Positions 8,370 to 17,415 of a stretch of 64,000 nt of DNA are shown here, piece by piece. Within the stretch, counting starts at the first letter, position 1. Every line of letters begins with the position of its first letter. The notes under the pieces were generated by a model. It was not told the origin of the DNA. It saw nothing but the letters and a program-made list of their open reading frames with translations, and ran no database searches. Made by a program: the position numbers and the translations under genes. The DNA is from Tissierella sp. P1 (GTDB taxonomy: Bacteria > Bacillota > Clostridia > Tissierellales > Tissierellaceae): positions 1-64,000 of the forward strand of contig NZ_NPMN01000014.1 in the NCBI RefSeq assembly GCF_002266425.1, written 5' to 3'.

Positions 8370-10983
8370 AGAAATCACTTACAGATATTTGAAAGGACAG
8401 AGAAATAGGACACTCCTTACTATATTAGGAATAATTTTATCTGTAGCACTTGTTTCAGCAATAGGTACTATAATTGTATCTGCTAGAGGAGCATTAATTA
8501 CAGAGGCAATAAGAGAAAATGGTTCTTATCATGCTAAGTTTGCTGAAATGGATAAGGACAATATAAACAAGATGATTAATCATGTAGGAGTATCGGAAGT
8601 AGGGATTGGTAAACTTGAAGGTGCAGCTATAGTCAAAGAGACTACAGAAGAAGAAAAGGAAGAGTATAGATGGGATATTCCATATAGATATATAGAGATA
8701 GAAGGACTTGAAGAAGAGGATATAGAAATGCTCCCCTTTAATCTTAAGGAAGGAAGATTCCCTAAAGCTCCAGATGAAATAGCTATAGAGTATTGGATGG
8801 CTAGTTACTTTGATAAAGAGGTAAAACTAGGGGATAAGATAAAATTAACAATGGGTAATAGGATAATAGGGAATGATGAAGAAACTCAAGATGGGCAAAT
8901 AGTTAGGAAAGAAATATTTGAGAAAACAGGAGAAAAGGAATATACAGTTGTAGGATTTATAAAACCTCAATATATTTGGAAGGGAAATCTAGTTACTAAA
9001 GGTATTACTGGACTAGATAGTAGAGTAGAAGAAGGGAATTACAATGCTTATATAAAAATTCCCAATATAAAAGACGCATACGAAAAAATAACATCGATTG
9101 CAAAGGATTTGGGAAAGACAGAAGAGGACTTTGAATATAACTATAGGGTATTAAGGCTATATGCTGAGAGTATGAGTCAGACCTTTGATAAATCAATGGT
9201 AGTTCTTTTAATCTTTGTAGTAGGGTTGATTATAGTATCTACAATAGCGGTTATATACAATGCTTTTAATATTTCTGTATTAGAGAGAATAGCTCAATTT
9301 GGGTTACTTAGATCAGTTGGAGCCACTCCAAATCAAATTAGGGGAATAGTACTTAAGGAAGCTCTGATACTTAGCATAATAGGAATACCTATTGGATTAT
9401 TTTCAGGAGTATTTGCCATGAGAGTAGTTTTATATATCATTAGCTTGCTAAAATCAGATATCCCACTTTTTAAAGATATGAAAATAACCATATCAGGAGC
9501 TGTATTTTTAATTAGTACTATAACAGGATTGGTTACAGTATTTTTATCTGCCATAGGACCAGCAAGGCGAGCAGGAAAAGTATCAGCTTTAGAAGCCGTT
9601 AGGAATACAGGAAGTTTTAAAAAGGAAAAATTTAAAAAGGTGCAGAATTCTGTTTTTATCAGAAGAATCTTAGGAGTAGAAGGAGAAATTGCATATAAAA
9701 ATCTAAGAAGAAATCGAAAGAGATTTATAATCACTGTATTTTCTATGGTTATAAGTATATCTTTATTTATTACGTTTTCTAGCTTCTCAGATTTTATGTT
9801 TAAGATGGGAATTGTAGAAAGTAAAGAAATGGGAGATTTCTCCATTTACGGGGATATAGATGATAAATCAGAAGAAATATATACAGGGCTAAGGAATATA
9901 AAGGATATAAAAAGAGTATATAAAGTAAAATTTAATAACGGTGAGGCCTTAATTGAAGAAAGCAGAATCAGTAAAAAGATGATAGAAATGGCTCCGTTTT
10001 TATTTGAGAAGAAGAAAGACAACTTAATTAGGATAAATAATGTTCAAGTATCCACTATTGGAGATGAAAATTTTGAAAATTTAAAAGGACTCTTAAAAGA
10101 GGGAACCTTAGATGTAAATAGATTAAATAAAGAAAATGGAGTATTGGTTATAAACAGTACCTATGCATATAATCAAAAAACAGATAGGAATTCTTTGATG
10201 GAAGGATATAAATTAAAGGTAGGAGATAAGATACCTTATACTTCCTATGACTTAAATAAAGAAAGAGTAGAACCTGTTTATAAAGAATTAACAGTAGTAG
10301 GAGTATTAGAAAAAGGCATATTAGATAAGGAATATAATCTAAATGGCAGTATAAATATAATAACTACAGAGTCAGTATTAGAGAATTTACTCAAGACAGA
10401 TGATGAGGACTTTGATGATGCTGAGGTAGGAAGATATCGTACAAATATGTATATTGAAATGGCTGAAAATGGAAGTATTGAAAGTGTAAAAGCTTATTTA
10501 GATGACCTAGAGGAAGCAACACCAGGACTCCATTATATAGACTATGCAGAGTCGGCTAAGGAAAATAGGGTAGCAAGTATAATAGTAAGCATATTTTTAT
10601 ATGGCTTTGTGGCCATAATCACTTTAATCAGTTCTATAAATATAATAAATACCATAAGCACGAATATTATATTAAGAACTAAGGAAATTGCAATGATTAA
10701 GGCTGTAGGTATGACACAATCTGGAATTAAGAGAATGGTAGCACTTGAAAGTCTTTTTTATGGAATATATGCAGCAATATTTGGTGGGGTTATAGGTACA
10801 GGGCTGTCATATATATTATTTAATATATTGATGAAGATTCGAGAATTTCAGTGGATTATACCATGGAAAAATATAGCCATTGCTTGTGTAGGGGCTACAA
10901 TTATAGCTTTATTGTCAGGAGCATATCCCCTTAAGAGAATCAATGATAAAATTATAGTAGAGAGCATGAAAGCAGAAAATTAA
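8356..10983 (+). CDS. FtsX-like ABC transporter permease, two-domain
   Basis: 875 residues. An N-terminal membrane helix (TLLTILGIILSVALVSAIGTII) is followed by a large extracytoplasmic domain, three helices of the first FtsX domain (about 280-420), a second amphipathic start (FIITVFSMVISISLFI), another extracytoplasmic domain, and three C-terminal helices of the second FtsX domain. This is the duplicated MacB-like layout, not the ten-helix BceB layout. It starts with GTG at 8356 inside the ATPase gene, using GAGGTGAT at 8343-8350. The substrate is unknown; family members export peptides, lipids or antibiotics, or act mechanically on the envelope. Confidence 0.88.
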   Translation: MRSYKEITYRYLKGQRNRTLLTILGIILSVALVSAIGTIIVSARGALITEAIRENGSYHAKFAEMDKDNINKMINHVGVSEVGIGKLEGAAIVKETTEEEKEEYRWDIPYRYIEIEGLEEEDIEMLPFNLKEGRFPKAPDEIAIEYWMASYFDKEVKLGDKIKLTMGNRIIGNDEETQDGQIVRKEIFEKTGEKEYTVVGFIKPQYIWKGNLVTKGITGLDSRVEEGNYNAYIKIPNIKDAYEKITSIAKDLGKTEEDFEYNYRVLRLYAESMSQTFDKSMVVLLIFVVGLIIVSTIAVIYNAFNISVLERIAQFGLLRSVGATPNQIRGIVLKEALILSIIGIPIGLFSGVFAMRVVLYIISLLKSDIPLFKDMKITISGAVFLISTITGLVTVFLSAIGPARRAGKVSALEAVRNTGSFKKEKFKKVQNSVFIRRILGVEGEIAYKNLRRNRKRFIITVFSMVISISLFITFSSFSDFMFKMGIVESKEMGDFSIYGDIDDKSEEIYTGLRNIKDIKRVYKVKFNNGEALIEESRISKKMIEMAPFLFEKKKDNLIRINNVQVSTIGDENFENLKGLLKEGTLDVNRLNKENGVLVINSTYAYNQKTDRNSLMEGYKLKVGDKIPYTSYDLNKERVEPVYKELTVVGVLEKGILDKEYNLNGSINIITTESVLENLLKTDDEDFDDAEVGRYRTNMYIEMAENGSIESVKAYLDDLEEATPGLHYIDYAESAKENRVASIIVSIFLYGFVAIITLISSINIINTISTNIILRTKEIAMIKAVGMTQSGIKRMVALESLFYGIYAAIFGGVIGTGLSYILFNILMKIREFQWIIPWKNIAIACVGATIIALLSGAYPLKRINDKIIVESMKAEN

Positions 10984-10992
10984 AATTTTGTA

Positions 10993-11021
10993 TTGAAGCC
11001 TCATAGGATATTGCTTATAAT
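10993..11021 (+). promoter_or_regulatory. Sigma-A-type promoter of the XRE-cupin gene
   Basis: TTGAAG at 10993-10998 and TATAAT at 11016-11021 are separated by 17 bases. The predicted start of transcription is near 11028, giving a leader of about 34 bases. Confidence 0.65.
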
Positions 11022-11061
11022 TAAAAGTATAATAACTAATTGAGTAGAAAGGCTTTAAAAT

Positions 11062-11610
11062 ATGAAGGATCCATCATCTAATATATCAACAGTTTTGAAA
11101 AGAGTGAGATTTGAAAGAGGTTTGACGCTAGAAGATACATCTAATTTGACTGGTGTAAGTAAGGCTATGCTTGGTCAGATTGAAAGAGGAGAATCAAACC
11201 CTACTATATCAATATTATGGAAGATATCTACTGGTTTAAGGATTTCATTTTCAGAGTTGCTAAGCAGTGAAACTAAGGATTATGAGCCAATATCCTTAGA
11301 TGATTTAGAACCAGTATATGAATCCGATGGGAAAATGATGTTGTATGATGTATTTCCTTTTAATCCTATATCAGGGTTTGAGTATTTTTATATTAAGTTG
11401 CTTCCAGGAGCAAACCATGTGTCTACACCTCATGAAAATTCAATCAATGAATATATTGTCGTGACCAAAGGAACTCTTTTATTAACCGTAGATAATGAGA
11501 GATTTGAACTTAAAGCTCCATCTGCATTAGCCTTTAAAGCTAATGTAGAACATTCATACAGCAATCCATATGATACGGAAGTTATATTTCAGAATATAGT
11601 TAAGTATTAA
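11062..11610 (+). CDS. XRE-family regulator with C-terminal cupin domain
   Basis: 182 residues: a helix-turn-helix (LTLEDTSNLTGVSKAMLGQIERGESNPTIS split over residues 20-50) and a C-terminal cupin (PHENSINEYIVVTKGTLLLTV, then HSYSNPYDTEVIF). This layout resembles the HipB/PuuR-like regulators that sense small metabolites through the cupin. It precedes the glycyl radical enzyme gene by about 115 bases on the same strand and is the obvious candidate to control it, but a perfect palindrome between them probably separates the transcripts. Confidence 0.85.
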   Translation: MKDPSSNISTVLKRVRFERGLTLEDTSNLTGVSKAMLGQIERGESNPTISILWKISTGLRISFSELLSSETKDYEPISLDDLEPVYESDGKMMLYDVFPFNPISGFEYFYIKLLPGANHVSTPHENSINEYIVVTKGTLLLTVDNERFELKAPSALAFKANVEHSYSNPYDTEVIFQNIVKY

Positions 11611-11648
11611 ATTTATTCAGAATGATTTAAATCATTCTGAATAAATTT
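11609..11648 (+). terminator. Perfect 40-bp palindrome, probable terminator/hairpin
   Basis: A perfect inverted repeat with no spacer (left arm begins AAATTTATTCAGAATG) overlaps the stop codon of the XRE-cupin gene. The 3' arm ends in ATTTTAAA, a weak U tract. It could end the regulator transcript or be an operator for the downstream enzyme gene. Confidence 0.5.
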
Positions 11649-11726
11649 TAAATATTAAGTATGTTATAACGCACACAAGATGTAAAAACATAAAATTTAG
11701 AATTAAATAAAGGAGGGAGCATAGAT

Positions 11727-14096
11727 ATGGTTACAGAAAGGATTGAAATGGCAAGACAGAATTATATAAATTCTAAACCAGCAATTTCTTATGAAAGAGC
11801 GAGAATTTGGACCGAATCACACAAAATGACTGAGGGTGAATCAATACCAATAAGAAGAGCTAAAGCTTTTAGAGATACTTGTAAACAAATAGATACAAAT
11901 ATCTTTGAGGGTGAGCTTATCGTAGGTGCTATAGGTGAATTTAGAAAATGTGGTATTTTAACACCTGAATTCTCTTGGACTTGGGTAGATAAGGAAATGG
12001 ATAGTTTTGATAAAAGAGTACAAGATCCTTATGTCATGACAGATGAGCAAAGGGCATATGTCAGAAAAGAAATATTTCCTTACTGGAAGGGAAAATCATT
12101 AGAAGAATCCTTCCTGGCACAATTACCTAAAGAAACTGCAAAAGTTGTTGTTGATACAGGTATTGTAGATAATGATTCTAAATGGAGGCAAGCTGTTGGT
12201 GAGATAACACCAGATTATCAAGATGTTTTATTCAAAAAAGGTTTTGGAGGAATAATTAAAGAAGCTGAAGAAAATTTATTAAAACTGTCAGATACCTCTG
12301 CTGAAGATTTGAAGAAAAAAGATTTCTATAAATCTATAATTATTACATCAGGGGGAATTATAACACTTGCTAAAAGATATTCTCAAAAAGCAAAAGAAAT
12401 GGCAATAGAAGAAAAGGATGAAATAAGAAAAAGAGAACTTTTAAATATTGCAGAAATATGCAATAAGGTACCGGAAAATCCTCCAACTACTTTTTATGAA
12501 GCTATTCAATTCATTTGGTTTGCACAAGTAGGAGGCATAATATCTGAAAATCCATTGGCTCTTAATGTGGGAAGATTTGACCAGTTCATGTATCCCTATT
12601 ATAAATCTGATATAGAGAAAGGGATCATGACTAAGGATCAGATTCAAGAGCTAATTGAAGCATATTGGATAAAGCTTTCTGAATGGGTGTGGACAATTTC
12701 AGCCAATACAGCGGAATTTTTTGCTGGATACAATCAATTTCAAAACTTAACAATTGGTGGAAAAGCAAGAGATGGAAAGGATGCTACTAATGATTTATCC
12801 TATATGAGTTTAAAGGCTACTGAAAGGATAAAGACTCACCAGCCTGGACTTAGTGTCAGAATTCATCAGGATTGCCCAAGTGAGTTTCTAGAAGCTGTAA
12901 CCCATTTAGTAAGTAAAGGCACAGGATTTCCAGCTATTCATAGTGATAATGCAGGCTATCAAATGCTTATTAATGCAGGCTATGAGTCAGAAGATGCAAG
13001 AGATTGGAATAACTGCGGCTGTGTAGTTCCGCATTTCAGAAAAACAGGAGAATGGACATCAGCAGTTAATATTAATTTTACCGCAGCATTGGAATTTGCA
13101 CTAAATCAAGGGATAAGCAGGATTACTAAAGAGAAGATAGGATTAGATGAAAAGGACCCAAAAACATTTGAGACCTATGAAGAAATGGAAACTGCTTTCT
13201 ATAAGCAGTTTGACAACTTAATTAAACACTCAGTTATTGCAACTTTATTGGCACAAAAGCTTCATAAGGAAATGGTTCCAAGGCCTTTCTTATCATCCTG
13301 TATAGAAGAATGTATACTGCAAGGCAAGGATTTAGTTGATGCAGGAGCAAAATATAATTTAGGACCGGTCCTTACTGGAATAGGTCTTGCGGTTACTTCT
13401 AATTCACTGGCTGTTATTAAGAAACTAGTATTTGAAGATAAGGTAACAACTATGGAAAATCTTATAAATGCACTTGATGCCAATTGGGAAGGCTATGATG
13501 ATTTAAGAAAATTAGCCTTAGATGTTCCAAAGTATGGTAACGATATGGACTATGTGGATGATATAGCTATCAAGATGGCTAACCATTATTACAAGGAAGG
13601 ACATAAATATAAAGATATAAATGGTAACAATTTTAACACAGCCTTTATGGGAATTTCTAATTATTTACCAACTGGTAAAGTTGTTGGGGCAACTCCATGT
13701 GGCAGAAAAGCTAAAGAACCATTATCAGAAGGGGTATCACCATTTGCTGGGTCTGATATATCTACTCCATTAGCAGCTATGCGTTCTGCAGCAAAACTTA
13801 ACCAAGACGTTCACTCTGGTGGAACATTGTTGAATTTAAGATTAAATGAGGAACTGGTAAATACGAAAAGAGGTCAAAGTAATTTAGGAGCCATGATCCA
13901 GTCCTTTTTCTCCCTTGGAGCATTTCATGTTCAGTTTAATACAATATCTACTGAAATATTGCGTAAAGCTCAAGAAAGGCCAGAGGACTATAAAGACTTA
14001 TTAGTTAGAGTTGCAGGATATAGTACACAATTTATCAATTTATCTAGGTCAATGCAGGATGCCATAATTGCAAGAACGGCCCATGAAAAATATTAG
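11727..14096 (+). CDS. Glycyl radical enzyme of the PFL/decarboxylase-dehydratase superfamily, substrate unknown
   Basis: 789 residues, about the usual length of the superfamily. The C-terminal radical loop is RVAGYST with the predicted radical at Gly764; the active-site loop is NNCGCVVPHFRK, with thiyl-radical Cys432 (or Cys430). Family members that eliminate or decarboxylate (glycerol/diol dehydratases, CutC, HypD, 4-hydroxyphenylacetate decarboxylase) have Cys-x-Glu here; this protein has Cys-Val-Val, so the usual acid/base Glu is missing. It also lacks the double Cys of pyruvate formate-lyase. The cognate activase follows 45 bases downstream. No microcompartment genes and no small decarboxylase subunit are nearby. 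The reaction cannot be assigned. The ribosome binding site AAAGGAGGGAG supports the start. Confidence 0.87.
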   Translation: MVTERIEMARQNYINSKPAISYERARIWTESHKMTEGESIPIRRAKAFRDTCKQIDTNIFEGELIVGAIGEFRKCGILTPEFSWTWVDKEMDSFDKRVQDPYVMTDEQRAYVRKEIFPYWKGKSLEESFLAQLPKETAKVVVDTGIVDNDSKWRQAVGEITPDYQDVLFKKGFGGIIKEAEENLLKLSDTSAEDLKKKDFYKSIIITSGGIITLAKRYSQKAKEMAIEEKDEIRKRELLNIAEICNKVPENPPTTFYEAIQFIWFAQVGGIISENPLALNVGRFDQFMYPYYKSDIEKGIMTKDQIQELIEAYWIKLSEWVWTISANTAEFFAGYNQFQNLTIGGKARDGKDATNDLSYMSLKATERIKTHQPGLSVRIHQDCPSEFLEAVTHLVSKGTGFPAIHSDNAGYQMLINAGYESEDARDWNNCGCVVPHFRKTGEWTSAVNINFTAALEFALNQGISRITKEKIGLDEKDPKTFETYEEMETAFYKQFDNLIKHSVIATLLAQKLHKEMVPRPFLSSCIEECILQGKDLVDAGAKYNLGPVLTGIGLAVTSNSLAVIKKLVFEDKVTTMENLINALDANWEGYDDLRKLALDVPKYGNDMDYVDDIAIKMANHYYKEGHKYKDINGNNFNTAFMGISNYLPTGKVVGATPCGRKAKEPLSEGVSPFAGSDISTPLAAMRSAAKLNQDVHSGGTLLNLRLNEELVNTKRGQSNLGAMIQSFFSLGAFHVQFNTISTEILRKAQERPEDYKDLLVRVAGYSTQFINLSRSMQDAIIARTAHEKY

Positions 14097-14141
14097 TTTG
14101 AGATATCCTATGTACTTAATCCCAAGTTAGAGGTGAACTAA

Positions 14142-14900
14142 ATGAATGGATACTTTATGGAACCGCAAAATTTTTCTGTGAATGATGGTAATGGAATCAG
14201 AACAGTAATTTTCTTTGCTGGTTGTCCTCTTAGGTGTAAATGGTGTGCTAATCCAGAAAGTCATGTTAATCTTAATAAGATTTCACAGGAAGAAGAGTTA
14301 ATTCGTTGCTATAGTAGTGAGGAAATATTAAATATTATAGAAAAACAAAGAATATTTTATAGATTCTCAGGTGGCGGAGTTACCTTTTCTGGTGGGGAAG
14401 CAACGCTTCAAGTAGATATGCTTAGAGAACTTGTATATAGGCTCTATGATAAAGCTATAGATTTAGCAGTTGAAACCTGTGGCTACTTTGACTTTGATGA
14501 AGTAAAAGATATATTAGAGAAGTTAAATTTGATATTTATAGATATTAAACATATGGATGACGAGAAACATAAATCTTTCACTGGAGTTAGCAATAAAGAG
14601 ATATTGAAAAATATAGGACGGTTAAAAGAGTTAAATGCAGATGCAGTAGTACGTATACCAGTAATAGATGGTGTAAATTCTGATAAAGATAATATAAGAA
14701 GAACAGCTATTTTTGTTAAAGATAGTATAAAAGAACCAAAAATAGAGTTTCTGCCATATCATTCATTTGGAGATATAAAATATGAAGCTCTTGGAAAGGA
14801 AAAGCCATTAAGAGATTTTAAAACTCCATCAGATGAATATTTAAATGAATTAAAAAAGATAGTAGAATATGAAGGGGTAGAAGTAGTTAGCTATAAGTAA
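14142..14900 (+). CDS. Glycyl radical enzyme activase (radical SAM), short form
   Basis: 252 residues. The radical SAM motif is GCPLRCKWC (Cys28, Cys32, Cys35), followed by GGGVTFSGGEATLQ, the SAM-binding GGE. Many activases of non-PFL glycyl radical enzymes are about 300 residues and carry an inserted eight-cysteine ferredoxin-like domain right after the CxxxCxxC motif. Here that insert is absent (only about 20 residues separate the motif from the next helix), as in pyruvate formate-lyase activase. It lies immediately downstream of the enzyme it presumably activates. Confidence 0.9.
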   Translation: MNGYFMEPQNFSVNDGNGIRTVIFFAGCPLRCKWCANPESHVNLNKISQEEELIRCYSSEEILNIIEKQRIFYRFSGGGVTFSGGEATLQVDMLRELVYRLYDKAIDLAVETCGYFDFDEVKDILEKLNLIFIDIKHMDDEKHKSFTGVSNKEILKNIGRLKELNADAVVRIPVIDGVNSDKDNIRRTAIFVKDSIKEPKIEFLPYHSFGDIKYEALGKEKPLRDFKTPSDEYLNELKKIVEYEGVEVVSYK

Positions 14901-14933
14901 AAAACTGGCAAATTTAATTTGCCAGTTTTTTAT
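14899..14933 (+). terminator. Bidirectional Rho-independent terminator
   Basis: AAAACTGGCAAATT pairs with AATTTGCCAGTTTT and is flanked by A and T runs, so it can terminate the activase transcript and the convergent reductase gene that ends at 14933. Confidence 0.88.
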
Positions 14934-15949
14934 TACATATATCCTCTTTCATATTGTTGAGGATATTTTAAAGGAAGTCCATTTTCATAGGCCATATTCA
15001 ATACAAAATGTGGATCACGAAGCAGACCTCTGCCTATAGCTACTAAGTCAGCCCTATTATTATATAGAATTTCTTCTATTTGGTCATATCCATTGATAAG
15101 TCCTACTGCAATTGTAGGTATATTACATTCTCTCCTTATGGTTTCAGCATGTAATACTTGATATCCTGGAAATATATCAAATTTAACGCTAATGAGTCCA
15201 CCAGTACTTACATGGACCATATCTATATTATCTTTGATTTCATTGATAATTTTAACCATTTCTTCTTTATTGATTCCGCCTTCTGCATAATCATCGGCAG
15301 ATACTCTAAGAAGAATTGGTTTTTCTTTAGGCCATACTTCTTTAACAGAAACTAATATCTCCTTTAAGAAGCGAGTTCGATTTTCTAGACTGCCACCATA
15401 TTCATCAGTTCTCTTATTGGTAATAGGTGATAGAAACTCATGTATAAGATATCCATGGGCTCCGTGAATTTCTATGCTGTCAAAACCAGCTTCATCTGCA
15501 CGTCTTGCAGCTTCTTTAAAGGCTAAAACCAATTCCTTGATTTCATCTATAGTTAATTCACGAGGTACTCTATATTCCTCACTAAACCTAATAGCTGAAG
15601 GAGCTACAATATATTCATCATTTGATGTGCATTTTCTTCCTGCATGGGCTAATTGTATTGCTATTTTACTATCGTGAGATTTTACTTTATCCACCAAGGA
15701 TTTTAATCCTAGTATATGTTCGTCACTCCAGATGCCAAGGTCATTGCTAGATATTCTACCATTTGGAACAACACCAGTAGCTTCTACAATGATCAATCCA
15801 ACACCGCCTATTGCCCTAGATACATAATGTACCTCGTGAAAATCCTTAACCATTCCATTTTCATCAGAGGAGTACATACACATTGGGGGCATTACTATCC
15901 GATTTTTTAACTCTAATCCTTTTAGATTATATGATGTTAAAGATTTCAA
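14933..15949 (-). CDS. namA: NADPH dehydrogenase / old yellow enzyme family (NamA/YqjM-like)
   Basis: Flavin-dependent ene-reductase of the YqjM subgroup. Visible family residues are MPPMCMYS (the subgroup's active-site Cys and Tyr), QLAHAGRK, EIHGAHGYLIHEFLSP (substrate-binding His pair), TDEYGGSLENR, GRGLLRDPHF and the C-terminal QYERGYM, whose Arg crosses the dimer interface in YqjM. An in-frame ATG at 15961 directly abuts the ribosome binding site. The TTG at 15947-15949 is correctly spaced behind AAGGATGGTGA and gives an N-terminus matching YqjM, so I choose TTG (338 residues). It probably reduces activated alkenes. It is monocistronic and convergent with the glycyl-radical genes. Confidence 0.88.
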   Translation of the reverse strand: MKSLTSYNLKGLELKNRIVMPPMCMYSSDENGMVKDFHEVHYVSRAIGGVGLIIVEATGVVPNGRISSNDLGIWSDEHILGLKSLVDKVKSHDSKIAIQLAHAGRKCTSNDEYIVAPSAIRFSEEYRVPRELTIDEIKELVLAFKEAARRADEAGFDSIEIHGAHGYLIHEFLSPITNKRTDEYGGSLENRTRFLKEILVSVKEVWPKEKPILLRVSADDYAEGGINKEEMVKIINEIKDNIDMVHVSTGGLISVKFDIFPGYQVLHAETIRRECNIPTIAVGLINGYDQIEEILYNNRADLVAIGRGLLRDPHFVLNMAYENGLPLKYPQQYERGYM

Positions 15950-16059
15950 ATATATCACCATCCTTAAAGATATACTTACCCATAAAAGGGAAAATATAAT
16001 AATAAATATGGAATTTCTATAAAAATAAAATGGCAGGGAAAGATTTCCCTACCATTAAA

Positions 16060-17294
16060 TTAAAATGCCCAATTGCCATTTTCAAATACTTGTATTTTCT
16101 CCCCGTCCTTAGTTTCTCCAAGGATATTCATATCTTTTGAACCTATCATAAAATCAACATGAGTAAGAGAGTTATTTACTCCGTGAGCTTCTAGCTCTTC
16201 ATCTGTCATTTTCTCTCCGCCTGCTATGTTGGTAGGATAAGCTTTACCAAAAGCAAAGTGGCAGGAAGCATTTTCATCAAATAGAGTGTTTATAAAGATA
16301 ATATTAGAATTGGATATTGGAGAGTCATAAGGAACTAAGGCAACTTCTCCTAAGTGTTTTGCACCTTCGTCAATATCCAATAGCATGCTTAGGGTTTCCT
16401 TACCAACCTTAGCGTCAAAATCAACTACCTTTCCATCCTTAAATGTAAGTTTAAATTCATCAATGGTATTCCCTGCATAGTTTAAAGGCTTTGTACTGTA
16501 TAATACACCATTTACACCAGTTTTGAGGGGCATAGTAAATACTTCTTCAGTAGGCATATTTGGAGCAAAATAAGTTTTTTTAGAATCTATTGCTCCACCA
16601 CCAGCCATATATGTCCTTCTGGCAATTCTACAATTAAATCTGTACCGTTAGATGAAGTGTAATGTAAAGTTTTAAATTCTTTATTATTTAAGAAGTCAAC
16701 TTTATCTTTTAAATTATCCATATGGTTTTCCCAAGCTTTAATAGGGTCTTCTAAATCCATACGAGTAGCATTGAATATGGCTGCCCATAATTTTTCTACA
16801 GCTTCTTCTTCAGTTACATCTGGAAATACTCTTTTTGCCCAAGACTTTGTAGGAATAGATATTACACACCAAGGATTTATATCATTCATAGTATATTTTC
16901 TCCATTCCTTTAAAGCTATGGAGGAAGATTTATTATTTGCAGCTATTTTTTTAGGGTCGATTTCTTTAAGTAATTCAGGGTCTTGAGCTGAGATAGAGAG
17001 GAAACCTGCACCTTTCTTAGCATAATCTTCTAAACCGTCTGCATACCACTTTGGGAAGTTTTCAAATATTTCCATAGGAGCATTTTCAAACTTTAATTTT
17101 GTAAGTACTTCATCATTCCAATTAACATGAACTTCACTAGCACCAAGCTCATAGGCATTTTTAGCCACAAGTCTTACAAAATAAGCACCTTCAATGGGAG
17201 CGTTAATAACTAAAGGTTGACCTGATTGGATGTTTATACCTACTTTAACACATAACTTTGCATACTCATTTAACATGGTTTCAAAATTTTTCAA
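16060..17294 (-). pseudogene. M29-family aminopeptidase (AmpS/PepS-like), frameshifted
   Basis: Two overlapping reading frames (16587-17294 and 16060-16608) together make one thermophilic-type aminopeptidase of about 410 residues. The upstream frame ends PEGHIW then runs out of frame; the downstream frame begins with the expected continuation AGGGAIDSKKTYFAPNMPTEEVF. Adding one G near 16609 (TGG-GCT instead of TGGCT) restores a single frame. Metal-site motifs are intact in the second half (PTEEVF, HFAFGKAYP, HVDFMIGS). The start is TTG at 17292-17294 behind AGAGGTGAT. Either a recent inactivating deletion or a sequencing error; the otherwise perfect conservation favours a very recent event or an error. 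Confidence 0.85.
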
Positions 17295-17375
17295 GATATC
17301 ACCTCTTTTATGTATTTATCTATAGTTTATAGGATATGGAAGAGTTTGTAAATATATGAATTTATTGAAGTTTCC

Positions 17376-17415
17376 CCAATAAGAAACCCCTCAATTATTT
17401 TCTATTGAGGGGTTT
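17376..17415 (-). terminator. Hairpin at the end of the polyferredoxin gene
   Basis: AAGAAACCCCTCAAT and ATTGAGGGGTTTCTT form a stem that overlaps the last codons of the polyferredoxin gene. On the minus strand the 3' arm reads GGGGTTTCTTATTGGGG, a weak T tract, so termination is likely but not certain. Confidence 0.6.

Noticed and set aside
9333..9845. 170-codon reverse-strand frame inside the first FtsX permease
   Set aside because: It overlaps a well-supported gene on the other strand and shows no family features; its existence is a by-product of codon usage. The same applies to long antisense frames inside acoC (35220-35843), acoX (34075-34617) and the fusion chemoreceptor.
15950..15961. 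ATG at 15961 as start of the NamA-like reductase
   Set aside because: It directly abuts the Shine-Dalgarno; the TTG 12 bases downstream is properly spaced and matches the family N-terminus.
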